Shown in pieces: positions 13,401-24,925 of a stretch of DNA of 64,000 bases. The position numbers were made by a program, and so were the translations under genes. Below the pieces are notes generated by a model. It ran no database searches, was not told where the DNA came from, and saw nothing but the letters and a program-made list of their open reading frames with translations. Origin of the DNA: Ascaris suum (Eukaryota; Nematoda; Chromadorea; Rhabditida; Ascarididae); contig CM024168.1 in NCBI GenBank assembly GCA_013433145.1, positions 4,596,184-4,660,183 of the forward strand. Direction: 5' to 3'. The first letter of the stretch is position 1; every line of letters starts with the position of its first letter.

Positions 13401-13812
13401 TTGATGGTAAAAACCGTTATTGCAACGTCGCTTTTGCTGCCTTGCCTTTAGTGGATAGACTTGGATCAGCTTGATTTGCTAGTCGGACTTCTGAGGGGAA
13501 AACATCAGGTGAGTAGCAGCTAGAGAATAATGCTTGGGATTTTACGACCATTGCTTCGCTGGGGGCTTCACTTCAATTTCGCCATAGTGCCGCGCATAAG
13601 AGGTTTGCGACTACAGATACGATCTTGGCGAGATGCATTTCTATTTCACGTTTTTGGATACGGTGATCTGCACAGTAGTGCCCTCGTTGCTAATCACAGT
13701 GGTCAACAGTTTGGCAGTCTATCGCTACAGGCAATGCATGAAAATATATTCATCCGGTGTGCTTCGTGTTCGTTTTTTGAAGGTGCCCGATGAACACAGT
13801 CCACACCTTGTT
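10318..13812 (+). CDS. class A GPCR, 5' five exons (TM1-TM5), 3' end not found
   Basis: A multi-exon receptor of the rhodopsin superfamily, probably a neuropeptide-type receptor in the plasma membrane. The model is exons 10318-10475, 10975-11219, 12381-12547, 13452-13508 and 13603-13812, all joining in phase, giving about 279 residues. Seen in the translation: an acidic N-terminus; TM1 ending in GIVGNCMALMLIR; TM2 with SNIYLCTLSL; an NSS glycosylation site and the ECL1/TM3 cysteine (EIGCRLL); TM3 ending WVSCDRAIVLFRP, so the DRY-type motif is CDR; TM4 MVMATLACSFVLYSW; a long second extracellular loop with two cysteines; TM5 YFTFLDTVICTVVPSLL followed by the basic loop YRYRQCMKIYSSG. TM6 and TM7 (CWxP, NPxxY) were not recognised downstream. 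The ligand is unknown. Receptor class is fairly sure; exon 4 and the exon 3 donor are the weakest parts. Confidence 0.8.
10975..11219 (+). CDS. GPCR exon 2: TM2, ECL1, TM3
   Basis: Acceptor TTTATAG. Encodes TM2, an extracellular loop with NSS, the disulfide cysteine in SEIGCRLL, and TM3 ending in SCDRAIVLFRP. Donor CCAG/GTTATT leaves one base, completed by GA of exon 3 to give Gly. Confidence 0.8.
12381..12547 (+). CDS. GPCR exon 3: ICL2, TM4, start of ECL2
   Basis: Acceptor CATTTTAAG. Encodes the basic loop GIRRKVCSKKFAR, TM4 and AGLEQENNSLFCGLSKN of the second extracellular loop. The 3' boundary (TTC/GTTTCA) is the only in-phase donor I see and is weak. Confidence 0.65.
13452..13508 (+). 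CDS. GPCR exon 4: small ECL2 exon
   Basis: A 57-bp exon between acceptor GCCTTTAG and a strong donor CAG/GTGAGT. Nineteen codons (WIDLDQLDLLVGLLRGKHQ), only one frame open, phase 0 on both sides, fitting exons 3 and 5. It would lengthen ECL2. Confidence 0.5.
13603..13812 (+). CDS. GPCR exon 5: ECL2 end, TM5, ICL3 start
   Basis: Seventy codons starting VCDYRYDLGEMHFYF, through TM5 and into RFLKVPDEHSPHLV, then a strong donor GTAAGT. The acceptor (ATAAGAG) lacks a pyrimidine tract, so the exact start is uncertain; an in-frame TAA at 13597 limits it to within a few bases. Confidence 0.7.
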
Positions 13813-14608
13813 GTAAGTTTGCACATTACGTTTCTTTTCTTTTGATTTATGTCCATCATACACCCTCACCTTCTCAGCAGGTTTCTGGAGGTAGTGTGCA
13901 TCCTGAAACAAGATGCAAGATTAAAGGATGAAGAGATAATCTGGACTCTATTTTCACACTCAATTGCGTGACATTCACTCTCCATAGGAAATATCGAAGG
14001 ATTTTCATTAGAACATCGCGTTTTAAGCTGCAAGAGAAAGGAGAAGGGAAAAGGAGCGGGAGCACGCTTTGTGGCGCTAATACACCGTTACTTAACAAAC
14101 GTATTGATGAAGTTTTTCTATTTACGTTCCGCTTCAATGAAAATCATTGGGCTGAGGTTTCCGTTGGAAAAAAAAATTTTCCATAATTATACAAAATGGA
14201 AATTTTCTCTAATTATGGCGATGCAGGAGTGTTTTTCTATTCCGTTGCTGGCAGCAGCTAATAACGCTTTTAAATAAAACAGATGCACAATTATTTGGAT
14301 ATTTCTCTCATTGCCCGGATGCATATCGTTGGATCAGTTTGTTACGTTTTGCTTTTAAACACAAAATTCTTTCTTGTTTTCCCTCATTTCAACATTTCAT
14401 CTCCATCACGGGTTGAAAAACGTTGAATAACGCGTGCAGTATTGGGAAAGCCATTCTGTGTGATCAGTAAATGAATGAAAAGAAGAAGATAAAACGAAAG
14501 GAAAGTGGTTAGAAATGATGCAGAAGAAAATAAAATAGATAAAAGAAGGAGAAAAGAAAGAAAACGTGCCGTTTACCGTCTTCTCTATTCTGTTTTTTTT
14601 TCGGTCAG
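13813..14608 (+). other. intron or intergenic gap after the receptor
   Basis: The GPCR donor at 13813 opens an intron. There is a possible acceptor CTTCTCAGCAG near 13880, but the frame after it stops within 20 codons and carries no TM6. No other gene is seen before the next gene's acceptor at 14608. Confidence 0.4.
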
Positions 14609-14838
14609 AATGCTTCACGATTTTGCATATATAATCCACATTTTCACCGTTGAAACTGATGAGATGCCGGAAAGTTGGGTTGATCGTATGCGACTACTGG
14701 CGTTTCTTGCCCTCAGAGCACCTTCATGTGGAAAGCTTTTGAAAGAGCGAAATCGAAGGAGTTCACATTGTGCTCAAGAACCACTTGGAAAATTTGCATT
14801 AGCATGCCAATTCCATTTGACACTTGCAATGCTGAGTG
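14609..14838 (+). CDS. gene 2, exon 1 of the model
   Basis: Acceptor after a T-run (CGGTCAG) and donor AGTG/GTAAGA. The only open frame gives 76 codons including VETDEMPESWVDRMRLLAFL and GKFALACQFHLTLAMLSG. The first base completes a codon from an unseen upstream exon, although an ATG lies immediately after it and could be a start. Confidence 0.6.
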
Positions 14839-17800
14839 GTAAGACTGCGTACAGTCGACAGTGAAAAGACATGTTGAAAGATCTGATCGTGTTCGTTTTT
14901 CAACTGTTCTCTATGCCGTCTGTGGAAAAAAGAAGGTTGCAAAGGAAAAAAGCCTTCGAAATATTTGCCACGCAAATGGGCAGAAGAGAGGTTGTGGTCG
15001 TCTGTTCCTGATCTTCAAACCGAGTTTTGTGAAAATAGATGCAAACATTGTAAATAGAATGTTGTTCTGTTGAGCAATAAATGAAGCTGAATGACGACAC
15101 TGGAGGTAGATTCATTGGGTTCATATTACTGAGGTTTTTATTGTTAGAAGGGGTTTATATGCCAAGAATAGGGCGCTAAGATTGAACTCCGAAGACATTG
15201 TTCCTTCCCTTTTACTCAATCTTCTATTTTTTTCAATCTAAATCAGGTAATAGGAGGTGCAAAGAAACAACTACATATATCCTGCATGATATATTTCCTC
15301 AGGTCTTGCATTAACAGACACGTTGAGTCTGGTGGCCAGTCAAAACTCCACATATTTTACTCTTCTTTTCGCTCTCTCTGGTCCGAAACTATCGAGTGAT
15401 GTTCCTCTTCGCTTGCTACGAATGTCTACTAAAGATGATTTGAGTAAATTGTGAGTTGTTTCAGTTGGATAGACAAGGGTCCGCAGACTTTTTTTCTTCT
15501 AGTGCCTAAGAATATTTCTCTTGAATATGAGGAGAGATTCAAATTTCAGATAGGGATGAAAGAGAGCGAATTTTTCGCAACACAAGAATTGGGCTAACTT
15601 CGTCAGAATTCGGGTGCGCAAACGTTCGAAGAAAGCTTTTAAAATTCCGGCATGTGCCCTACGGGGAAAATTGATTCGTAGTGGGATTGCGGAAATTAAT
15701 CGAAGAATTTAATCACGTCACTTCACGTCTGCTTTAGGCGTAAGGGTAAACAACAGTAAGCGAGTGACTACAAGATGCAAAGGTCAATTTACAGGAAGAG
15801 ACAACGAATGCGAAGAAGTTGTTGCTAAGTCAGCAGAGTCATACAATGACTCAGTACAGTACGCAGTCGAACAGATCAGCAAATGGTGGCAAGTTGCGAT
15901 CGTCGGACTTGCAACTCAGCAGATCGCTGCTCATCGTCACCAGGTATAGCGATATTTCATGGCGAAGAAGAAAGCGATGGGGATCATGAGTACGAGCAAA
16001 GAGACCGAAGAAAACACAGAATGAATGAAATAACTATTGAGCACACCCTTATATGGGGTAGTGAAGTACATGCAGGCGCAGGATTTTCACATACATTTGA
16101 GACACTTGTTCAACATGGATGCAAGTGGAAGCTTTTCATATTTGAACATCTCTTGAATAGGAAACAGAAAGCGAATGGTTTTCACATTCCCACATCCGTT
16201 CATGGACGTCCAGTTCCTTGACCGTTTGACGGTTGTAGCCATACACCCGTCCATTCATCGGAGGCTTTGAATCAGATCCTCTTTCATCTTTCATCGCCCA
16301 GCTGCCCTTTAACTGTTCGCTGCACATCATCTTCTTTGGTTGAAAAGCTTCCTTCCTCGATTTCGCTACAAACAGTATCTGAATAAGCAAACAGCATCAT
16401 TTAGTCCAAAACATCTCTCTTCGCAGTGTTATTTTGAATGAAAATATTTCTGTGATGTTCGAGTTCTAATTAGACGACTTTCAAGAGCTGATAACTTGCT
16501 CTCTTTTCTGTAAAGAGTACTCGTCTCCGCCAAATAGCGTGGGAATCTGGCTTCATGACAGCAGAAAAAATAGCGTGTAGAGAAAAAAGAATTGGGCTAA
16601 CTTTGGTTGAAATGAACATGGGTGGCATCCGTGTTGCTTTTCACTTGGCATTCCCGATGGGAAATAGAGTGCACTGGTTCTATTCCTGCAACAAATATTA
16701 TAGTATAGTAATTTATATTTGCATATGTTATGCAGTGATTTAAAACCCATCAGTACCAATAGTTCGATCCATAAAGGGACAGTAGTGTCCGAGAAGCCAC
16801 CAGCTTCAGACACATAGCATAATAGTCAGGCCCTCTTAACTCTGAAATCAGCCCAAAGCCTCATACACCCACTTACGTTGTCATCCCAGCAAAACTTTCC
16901 ACTCTTTCAGCACGTTTGTTTTTCTGACGGTGCCAAATTATGGATTTCGTGTGTATATATCGATTTTCAATCCAACATCAGTACTTTTCCAGTTGCTTTT
17001 CTTCGCCACATTTTTACTGTATTACCTTCATCATGCGGTGCTATTCTACATGTACATATTTTGGAGGTTTGTTGCGTTATAATTGTCATAATAGTTTCAT
17101 CACTTAAAAAAACTTCTTATTTGTGAGTTATTTAAAACTTCTGCAATTCAATATACTTTTTTTCAATCTAGTCAGCTCTAAGCCAATAAAGTATCAAATG
17201 TGAGTGACTCTGCTTCATTTACCATGAAACTTTCATTTTAGTTTTCGAGTTTTTGTTGAACAATTTAGAGTAATTAGATTATTTTCACATATTTCAGCGA
17301 ATCTCTTTGCAAAAACTTGTTATCATGACGTCATATCTCTGCACATCCATTTGCATTTGCCGATGTCTGATAGTTTTTTATGGGAGCAAACCAAGCGAGT
17401 GTTAAGAAATTCGATGAGCACTGTGGAAACCGTAAACTCACTTATCCCGTAGATCACGCAGACCATCAACTTCAAGAAGAGTTGCAACGTGAGAAGAAAT
17501 TTTACGTATCCTTATATCGGTCGGATTTCCATCTTTTATCGATAAATTCGCAGGAAAGGGAAACCCTTGCACAGTTGAAATATGAAGTCATTATATAGCA
17601 CTATTAAATTCTCAATTTTTATAAACTGATGTCCAGTCGGATGGGGAACTGAGGTGCACATGACGCTACCGTTCTAAAGCATTTTTCCTTCTATTTAGTC
17701 GTGAGTTCATTGGAAAATCATGTTTCGAGATCAGCAGATTTCCTGTTTCTTGTGAACTTCTGCGTCACATAATTCTGGCTGCTGTTCAAGTGCTAAAACG

Positions 17801-19490
17801 TAACAGCATTCGTTTTAACTTTCTTTTTTTTTAGTAAATTGCCAGCTATGGAGTGCCATTTTTGATAGTTATTTGCAGATAGTGCTAAAAGTTCGCCGTA
17901 AAGACTTAGGTATTTCACTGCGAAAGAAGATTGTGACGCGACAAGTTTTCTTTAAAACGGAAAATACTTCCTGTAAATTCTGATGCTTTTAACCCGAAGT
18001 CTAAACTTCCATCTTCTTTTTTTGACCTCATTGTGAAAGCGAAAGCTTCCTTCCTTTTAGATTCAAATTCACAATTTTTGTTCGATTTGTTTACCAGGAT
18101 GTGCCAACGCAATTTCTCTGTTGCAGTACAGTCAAGCAAAGTATGTCGAATATAGTTGAGAAATACGAGATCTATTTGAAGTTTATATGAAAGAGATACA
18201 GTATGTATATTTTGATCAAGGAGATAGTGCAAAACGAACGACTTTCCCATTCAGTTATTGAAGGTATTGTGGAGGATACTGAAGTACACCTAGGTGGGGT
18301 AGTTTTCAACGGCCGCTTAGAAAACGTATGGCACGATGAGCACATTTGTTGCAATGCCAATTTGCAGCGATAAACGAGCTGATCGTGCAAGCAGAACCGA
18401 TTTCTATAGCCGGGTTCATCATGGGTGGATGTTGCGTTGTACGTTTCGCTGCAGCATGTCGTAGGCTGCGCGTCATGTAGACACACACAATTGGGCTGGG
18501 CTGTCACTGTGTGATGTTGCTTGCAGCTTACTGAAGCAGTCAGCTTCACAAACTGCCACCAGATAACGTATGCGCTGTAATACATGCAGATCACAAGTGA
18601 ATCCACCCCCAATTTCCCTGTCAAATCATCCGTTTAATGCGGTTGTAATTTTTCTACTGAGCATCTTGCATTTTGCAGTCGACGAAACACGTTGAAGACG
18701 AATTGATAGTCGGTGCGCTTGCAGTATAAATGCCATTACTGTGCATGCCTCTTTATTTGATGGCAGCTTATGAAAGTGGTTGGTGTGATAAAAGTAACGG
18801 CGACAATTCAAATCATCTTAGATTGTTGTCATGGTTTTCACCTTTTGCCGTGTATTTCTTGAAAAGTACTCATTTTATGATGCCGCTCCGAAAAACTGCT
18901 CAATTTCCGATCGGAGGGAAATTTTACGGTAAAAGCAAAATCCTTTTCAATCTGGAAATATTCCTATGAGAAAATGAAGTGGCTTTCAAATACTGCAATG
19001 TTTCTAATCAAAGTGAGATTATTTTGATTTTTCTTGGCAAGAGGAAAATGCTTTCTAACAAGAAATAAATAATTTTCCAATCAAGAAAGAATGAGGAGGA
19101 TCGATTAGTCATCTTCTATCTCATTTCTATTCTATTTCGGAAAAGACGGAGGTGGAAAACAGTTTGATTGAATTCCGTTTCCAGCGGCATTGGGGAAGGA
19201 AGATCGATTTCTCACTCTATTGCATTAATCGTGTTCTCAGTCTTACATTTGCCATCTTGGTCACTTTAGCTTGTTTTGTAAGGCTTGATGTTGCATATTG
19301 AAAAACATTAGGCACTTGAGATAGACATAAATTGATAGGGAGATACTTGATTTGGTGATATAGAAAGATAAGAAATATTTTGAAAGGACGTAAATGAGCA
19401 TTGGGATGATTGCAGTCCACAAATGAAGAAGCAGTTGAAACCCACAGCGCTGCGGCTACTCGAGTGTTATTGCTGCAAAACGGTTCCTGA
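14609..19490 (+). CDS. seven-exon gene, product uncertain; weakly SREBP C-terminus-like
   Basis: Exons that thread in one phase: 14609-14838, 15303-15450, 15757-15943, 16911-16950, 17298-17448, 18098-18140, 19416-19490 (stop TGA). The product is rich in helix-forming leucine and alanine, with no clear membrane span or catalytic motif. Exon 3 contains EQISKWWQVAIVGLA, which resembles the conserved WW segment in the C-terminal regulatory region of SREBP (ICRWW in SREBP2, VAKWW in SREBP1). The order of flanking leucine-rich blocks also roughly fits. No bHLH or SREBP membrane-hairpin exon was seen upstream, so this would be only the C-terminal half, or a different protein. Exons 1-3 and 5 are well supported by splice signals. 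Exon 4's donor and exons 6 and 7 are guesses that happen to keep phase. Confidence 0.45.
15303..15450 (+). CDS. gene 2, exon 2
   Basis: Acceptor TTTCCTCAG, donor AAATT/GTGAGT. Only one frame is open (LALTDTLSLVASQNSTYF...) and it is exactly the frame required by exon 1 (leftover G plus GT gives Gly). This agreement is the main support for the model. Confidence 0.6.
15757..15943 (+). CDS. gene 2, exon 3 with ISKWW motif
   Basis: Sixty-two codons ending at donor CACCAG/GTATAG. Contains SAESYNDSVQYAVEQISKWW followed by a short hydrophobic helix. Phase matches exon 2 (TT plus T gives Phe). The acceptor AACAACAG has few pyrimidines, so the 5' edge is less sure. Confidence 0.55.
17298..17448 (+). 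CDS. gene 2, exon 5
   Basis: Excellent acceptor CATATTTCAG. One frame open across the exon, with HLHLPMSDSFLWEQTKRVLR and STVETVNSLI, ending at donor ATCCC/GTAGAT. The link back to exon 3 needs a small phase-0 to phase-1 exon, for which 16911-16950 (acceptor CTCTTTCAG) is the candidate. Confidence 0.45.
18240..18620. other. GC-richer island open in several frames
   Basis: Plus-strand frames here read HSVIEGIVEDTEVHLGGVVF and, further on, INELIVQAEPISIAGFIMGG; the minus strand has a 150-codon cysteine-rich frame. They exclude one another. The island could be an exon of either strand or a decayed element. No frame has both good splice sites and a recognisable family. Confidence 0.25.
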
Positions 19491-21553
19491 GTTCGGCCAC
19501 TCGCAAGGTTATCATCGATAAGGCGAACGGTACACTTCAACACCTATGTTTTCTCACAGTCTCTCTATTACAGTTCTTTTAGTATTGTGACTTTCTTCTT
19601 TCTCGTCTCCATATTCGTTTATATCGACCTGTAATTTTTTTTTCAAAGGTTCGCCCTGTTGTTTCTTCGAAATTTATTTAAGAGGTTTGCTCAACGACTG
19701 TGGACTGTGCGGTTTGCTTGAGAGACCGATTTGCTTTATTGAAGAGGGAAAGAGGAGAGGGGAAGGCGGGTTAGCATATATACGCTTCTCACAAGCCTTT
19801 TCATGTTATGGAACCTTCGAATAGCAAAGTTATTGTTGCACACGTTGCAGTAGACGTTAATTATGTGCTTTTTCCAACGAAGGTGAACGTCTTGAGCAAT
19901 GATGCGATGATATTCTAGAATGTGGTTTTTCACAGAATTATTCAAACCGGTAGTAGAGCATTAAATTCTTCGACTAGTCATAGCTATAAACATTGCGCTC
20001 TACGGGTTGCGTTTGCTTATTTTGATCACAGAAGCAGTATACGTAATATGCAAGAAAGGTTTATTCGCTTTTAAAATTAACTTCTACATTCTTTAACTAA
20101 CCTAAATAATGTTATTTGCATATAAAACTTTAAAAGCATGAATATTATCATATAAGTCCATTATTGATAATTTTATTCACCTTGAGACGAAATAATGACG
20201 AGAGCTCTCTCTCTCTTTCTCTCTCTGCCTCTCTCTCTGCCTGCACTTTCTGTCTTCACACACTCATTTGCTTTGTATGGTTTGCCGATTAAAGTACTCA
20301 TTGTTTCAAACCGTTTCCGCTTTTCGCAAGTGTTTGTTTTCCTGTGGTCTCATAATCTCTATTAAATTGCCGTATGATCTTTCAGTGGGAGCGCTCTTTT
20401 TCTTGGAGCATTTTTTCGTGGAGGCCATTATTCCTTCAAGAGTACTTACTGTTTTTCGAATTTATAATTCCTTCTGAGTAAACATCACGTCGTTACTACC
20501 TATTGCTCATCATGCACTTGCAATCTGCTAATCAGAGGCAGGAAAGATTATCTTATTGACATGTGTTCGATTTTGAGTAAATAATTTCTTCTACCGTTAC
20601 TATTAGACCCTCATGCGGATTATGGCGTAATCGCTCTCATGCACTTGTGTGTTTTATGCACCTTGCATTTCTTTGTTCTTAAAAACTTCAACGAGAGATA
20701 TTGAATCTAAATGCTCACGAGAAATTGTTGTTGCCCGTTCTGAAGCTTAGGGTGACCCCGTATGAAATATTTCGTGCTTGAGAGTGGCCTTGATCCACCC
20801 TAGCTATTTTAGGGTGGTCTGTGACGTTGGTCACATTAGCCAGCCAAATTTCGGCGTCTACCCTCAGTGAATTCTATGTGGAAATCACCGAATAGGCACG
20901 GACAAGCGCAATATTGCAGTAATAGGCTCTGCAAATGGGAATTCGCAGGAGAACATGAATACAGGTGATTTATGCCAGTGGTTGGATGAATTGAATCATA
21001 TGCTTTAAGTGGGATATGCTTTAACCTTGTTTCCTTGTTCTACGTTAGTTTTAAATCGTCCATGCGGCCATGTACGCCAAAATCTGACTGCTCCGATTGC
21101 GTCAGCGCTCTAAATTCATCTCCCTCACTTGAATATCTTCTCCAACTTTCCGAATATTTGTACCAATAGTATTTCTCTCAGCTTTCATATTTTAGATTGT
21201 CAGCGTTCATGGTTTCTGTTCAACGTTGCATACGACCGTTTTTTTTTGGCTGAATTCTGTTGATATAATTTCCTCTGCATTTTCTGAATAAACGTAATTT
21301 CAAAATAAGTGTATCAGGCACTGTGCACGATAGTGCGTTTCACGTTTTGTCTATGCTACATCGTGTCAATGAAAATCTACGATAGATGCACATGCTTCAT
21401 GGAAGCATTCTAGTTCTGATTAGATCAGTACGAAAAGCCGGAAGAACTTAGTTCCGGTCCCTACTCGATCGTTCCAGCTGCTCCGAATGCTTCGGAATAC
21501 AGATATGAACACGTTACTTTAATGTGTTTATGCAAAGTGTGCTGAGTGTGGTT

Positions 21554-21556
<3 letters not shown>
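19491..21556. other. no gene recognised
   Basis: Intergenic. Holds a CT-rich tract at about 20205-20242 (CTCTCT runs with TGC interruptions). A minus-strand frame at 19217-19543 overlaps gene 2's last exon and is taken as its shadow. Confidence 0.35.

Positions 21557-21636
<80 letters not shown>
21557..21636. repeat. TA dinucleotide array (about 40 units)
   Basis: Uninterrupted TA repeat of 80 bp, read directly. Confidence 0.95.
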
Positions 21637-21638
<2 letters not shown>

Positions 21639-22257
21639 GTTGGATGACTACACTAAGCAGTTTATCATGATTCATATCAGTTTCTATGGGCAATAGGTGT
21701 ACCGCAAAGCTTTCAGATTCAGGTCCTCCGGCTATTGGTCAAGGACGGGCGAAAGTCAACAATCTGATTTAGGATTTCCGCAACCGAGAATTTTTGCAGG
21801 AGCGACCATTCAGAAGGATTTTCGCATAACATTTCTAATTTTCAACAATCGCTTGTGGATATCATTCTACAGGTCCTAAAAGATTCGACCAAAATGCTTT
21901 CTGGTAAATCCCACCCCATAACGTTGAGGATATTGATAGATAAGAATTTGTTGTATTTAGTGTGTTCATCTTGCATTCCCTCTGTTAAAGTTCGCTTCAT
22001 CGTTTCTCCTAACACTAGTGTATATTTAAGGCAATATTTATTGTTTGATCACTCGAACACATTCGGCCTGTTCGTTCAAATTTGCCATTTCGAACAGTAA
22101 TTCATATTTCACATAATTTTCCATCCTTCACTGCAATCTTTGAATTCGAGAGATTGTTTCCAAGTTTTACAGACCATGATGGAAAGGATGGTTTTTCTCC
22201 CAAGCTGAAAGTTAGGTATAAAACATCTCATCTGATTTGATAATCAAACTATCAAGC

Positions 22258-22395
22258 AGATCAAAATATGAAGATAGACCAAAGTAGATCACAATGTGAA
22301 GGTGGACGAAAGTAGGTCAAAATGTGAAGGTCGATGAAAATGTGAAAGTGCAACAAAATATGAAGGTAGATCAAAGTAGATCAAAATATGAAGGT
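22258..22395 (+). repeat. composite minisatellite, 18-bp and 10-bp units
   Basis: The 138 bp divide exactly into units of 18 bp (AGATCAAAATRTGAAGGT) and 10 bp (AGATCAAAGT) in the order 18-10-18-10-18-18-18-10-18, with a few substitutions. The 10-bp unit looks like a truncated 18-bp unit. Confidence 0.85.
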
Positions 22396-22399
22396 TCTT

Positions 22400-24840
22400 A
22401 TGAACCTTTAGAAAGGTTACAGAAATCTATTTTCTATTTAATTCAGAAGATCGTAAGCTATTTCACCCTTTCTCAATACTGATAGTTTAATACTTGGCCG
22501 TACTGGACCACTAAACCCGCGCTTCCGACCCCATCGCACTTACCACTCAACCAACTCGCTGTTTCTGTCATAGGGTCTCAACGCCGATGACATATTCAAG
22601 CGAGTGTCTGCTTCTGTCCCAATTAGGAAGTGTTTTCCTGCACAAAACATTTATACTCAATAATTGCGGTTAAAAATCGAAGAACGCGGCAAAAATGCAT
22701 ATATTCGCCATCAGCTATCATTTGACATGAAAATAATGGAAATCCGGGGCAAAAAATATTCTTCCAAGTTTTCCCTTACTATTGGAAAACTGCGATTTTT
22801 TGGAATTTTTTTCTCGGCCCCTATTGAACCAGCTGTCATATATGTCGTTGGAGAGATCTCGGCAAGCACATCACAAATCAAGAGACCGTTTACAGCAATA
22901 TCGAATAAAGATCGAGAACGAAAACCCCAAATACCGCAAAAATCGAAATTTCAGAAATCCCGGCCGGTGGAATCGGTTTTCAACGTTTCTTCCCAATTGA
23001 AATAATTTATATACCATTTGATAGAGCTTTTAAAATGAAACCATAACTCCCTGGGCCTATCCGTTGGCGAGATAAAAATGCGGAATTATCTATTATAGTA
23101 CATTTTCATAGAAAATTCATATAAATTAATTTTTATAATGAACAAACTCGATGTCAAACAATCCAAATGATACATATTATTAAAGAACGGTGTATACAGT
23201 GGTGAAAGTTAGAAGATCCAGGAAGAAGAGATAAATCGAAACTATGTTGATCGGAGGTAGAACTGAGGATACGAACCTACTAATTACATATTTTTTATTT
23301 CAATGCTAAATATCAAGGTCAGAAGGGCCGAGGCCCCTTGACCTCCCTTTCATCGGGGTGTCGTTGTTGCTATGAAAAGACCGACCTTATGGAGGAAAAA
23401 AATGGAAAAAAGTTGCAATGGGAGAAGGGGACCAACGCCCGGTACTGAAACCGCATGCCATCCCATTTCAACTCCATGGACTAACAAGTCTGCTATACAA
23501 ACGCTTGCTGTCGTCACTCGAGTGACACCGTCAAGCGAGACCAGTTTTGCAGGTGCACCTATGACAGCAATTAAATATCATTACCGGAAATCACTGTTTT
23601 TATTTCTTTTCTCCCACATTCACCGCAACGTTCTACCATGTTCGGTAGAGAATTGCAATAAAAAAAAGCGCCACCCACATCCGTCCGGAACTGGAGCAGT
23701 TATGAACGCACAATGTGATTTGTCTGTCTCTCTCGCCTCTGCGTACTATTTCGCCATCAAATGCAGACTTCAGGATTTGCGCCAGAGATAGCCAAGAATG
23801 TTATAGGCTGTTGGAAAGCGGATTAATTGCATGGGGTCGAACACGCAATGCGCGCATGCCTCCGATTATGCGGAAAAAAGTTATGACCGAAAATAAAAAG
23901 AGTCCGGAATGTCCTGAAAATGCAGGATCGGAGTGGAACGAAATATTTTTTCTGCAATACCCTTGAGGATACGCGGAAAAATGTAGTTGATTAGGAAACG
24001 GTGGGATGAAGGAGGAAAAAGTTGCACAAAATGAATCGGCAATTTGCCAAAATGTTTCATCGGATCAGGAAGCTTTTCAAGGAATCCACTACCGCATCGA
24101 AGGGCATGAACAACAGAAAAATTCCACCTCAACTCACCCAACGGGAGCGGAGATACCGCGAAAAAACCATTCTCAGGATCCCCAATGGACATCTCGCCAG
24201 GATCACTAAATATCCACAAGTTTTCTTCACCGGCATCTATTTTCACTCGTTCCCAGGAGGTCCTGAAGAAATTGCATAAAAAAGTTCAAAATTCACAAAG
24301 ATATAGAGGTTTCCGTATTGATTTCCAAACATTTCCAGCTTTTTCTAGGAAATTTTTCATATTCAGTATTTTTCGTCAGTTGGCATACAGCCGACAACAT
24401 GCGCCACATAATTGCACATGTAATGTAAAAACATGAAACACTGCGACAAATACACAAAAAGATATCGGCAAAAATGCTTAACTATGGGAAATCCACATTA
24501 TTCAGAATATCTCAATCCAGGAGCGCAACACATCCACCAAAAACCCCCGTAAGCATGGAATTTCCAACATTTTAAAGAAAAAAGGACCCGAATCGAGCGA
24601 AGCGTTCTTGAGATAACGTGAACGAAAGAGTAGAATAGCTTACGATCTTCTGCATTATATAGAATATGTTTAATGAACCTCACCATGTTTAATATAATCA
24701 CAGTGTATGCTTGACTCCATTTTAAGTCTAATAAGATATGTATAAAAGCTCTTCCAGTTCAAACGTATGCTGTAGCAGCATACCAGCTAATCATACAAAC
24801 AGTTTGGGAATCTTTTCTTTGACTGAATGATATGAAAACT
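22400..24840. other. low-coding DNA, possibly old interspersed repeat
   Basis: Frames of 80-140 codons exist on both strands but lack splice context and have repeat-like composition. Blocks such as CGGCAATTTGCC-like strings and GATTAATTGCATGGGG resemble decayed nematode interspersed DNA. No terminal repeat or transposase is visible. Confidence 0.3.
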
Positions 24841-24925
24841 ATTGAAAGCTGTCCATTTGTTGGTGTCAATTGCTGGTGACCAGTTAACGGTTAATTCTGA
24901 TTGTCATAGAAAGTTTAGAATATCC

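Noticed and set aside
18172..18624. 150-codon minus-strand cysteine-rich frame
   Set aside because: Lies in a GC-richer island where several frames are open. No convincing splice sites or family, and its cysteines are not evenly patterned.
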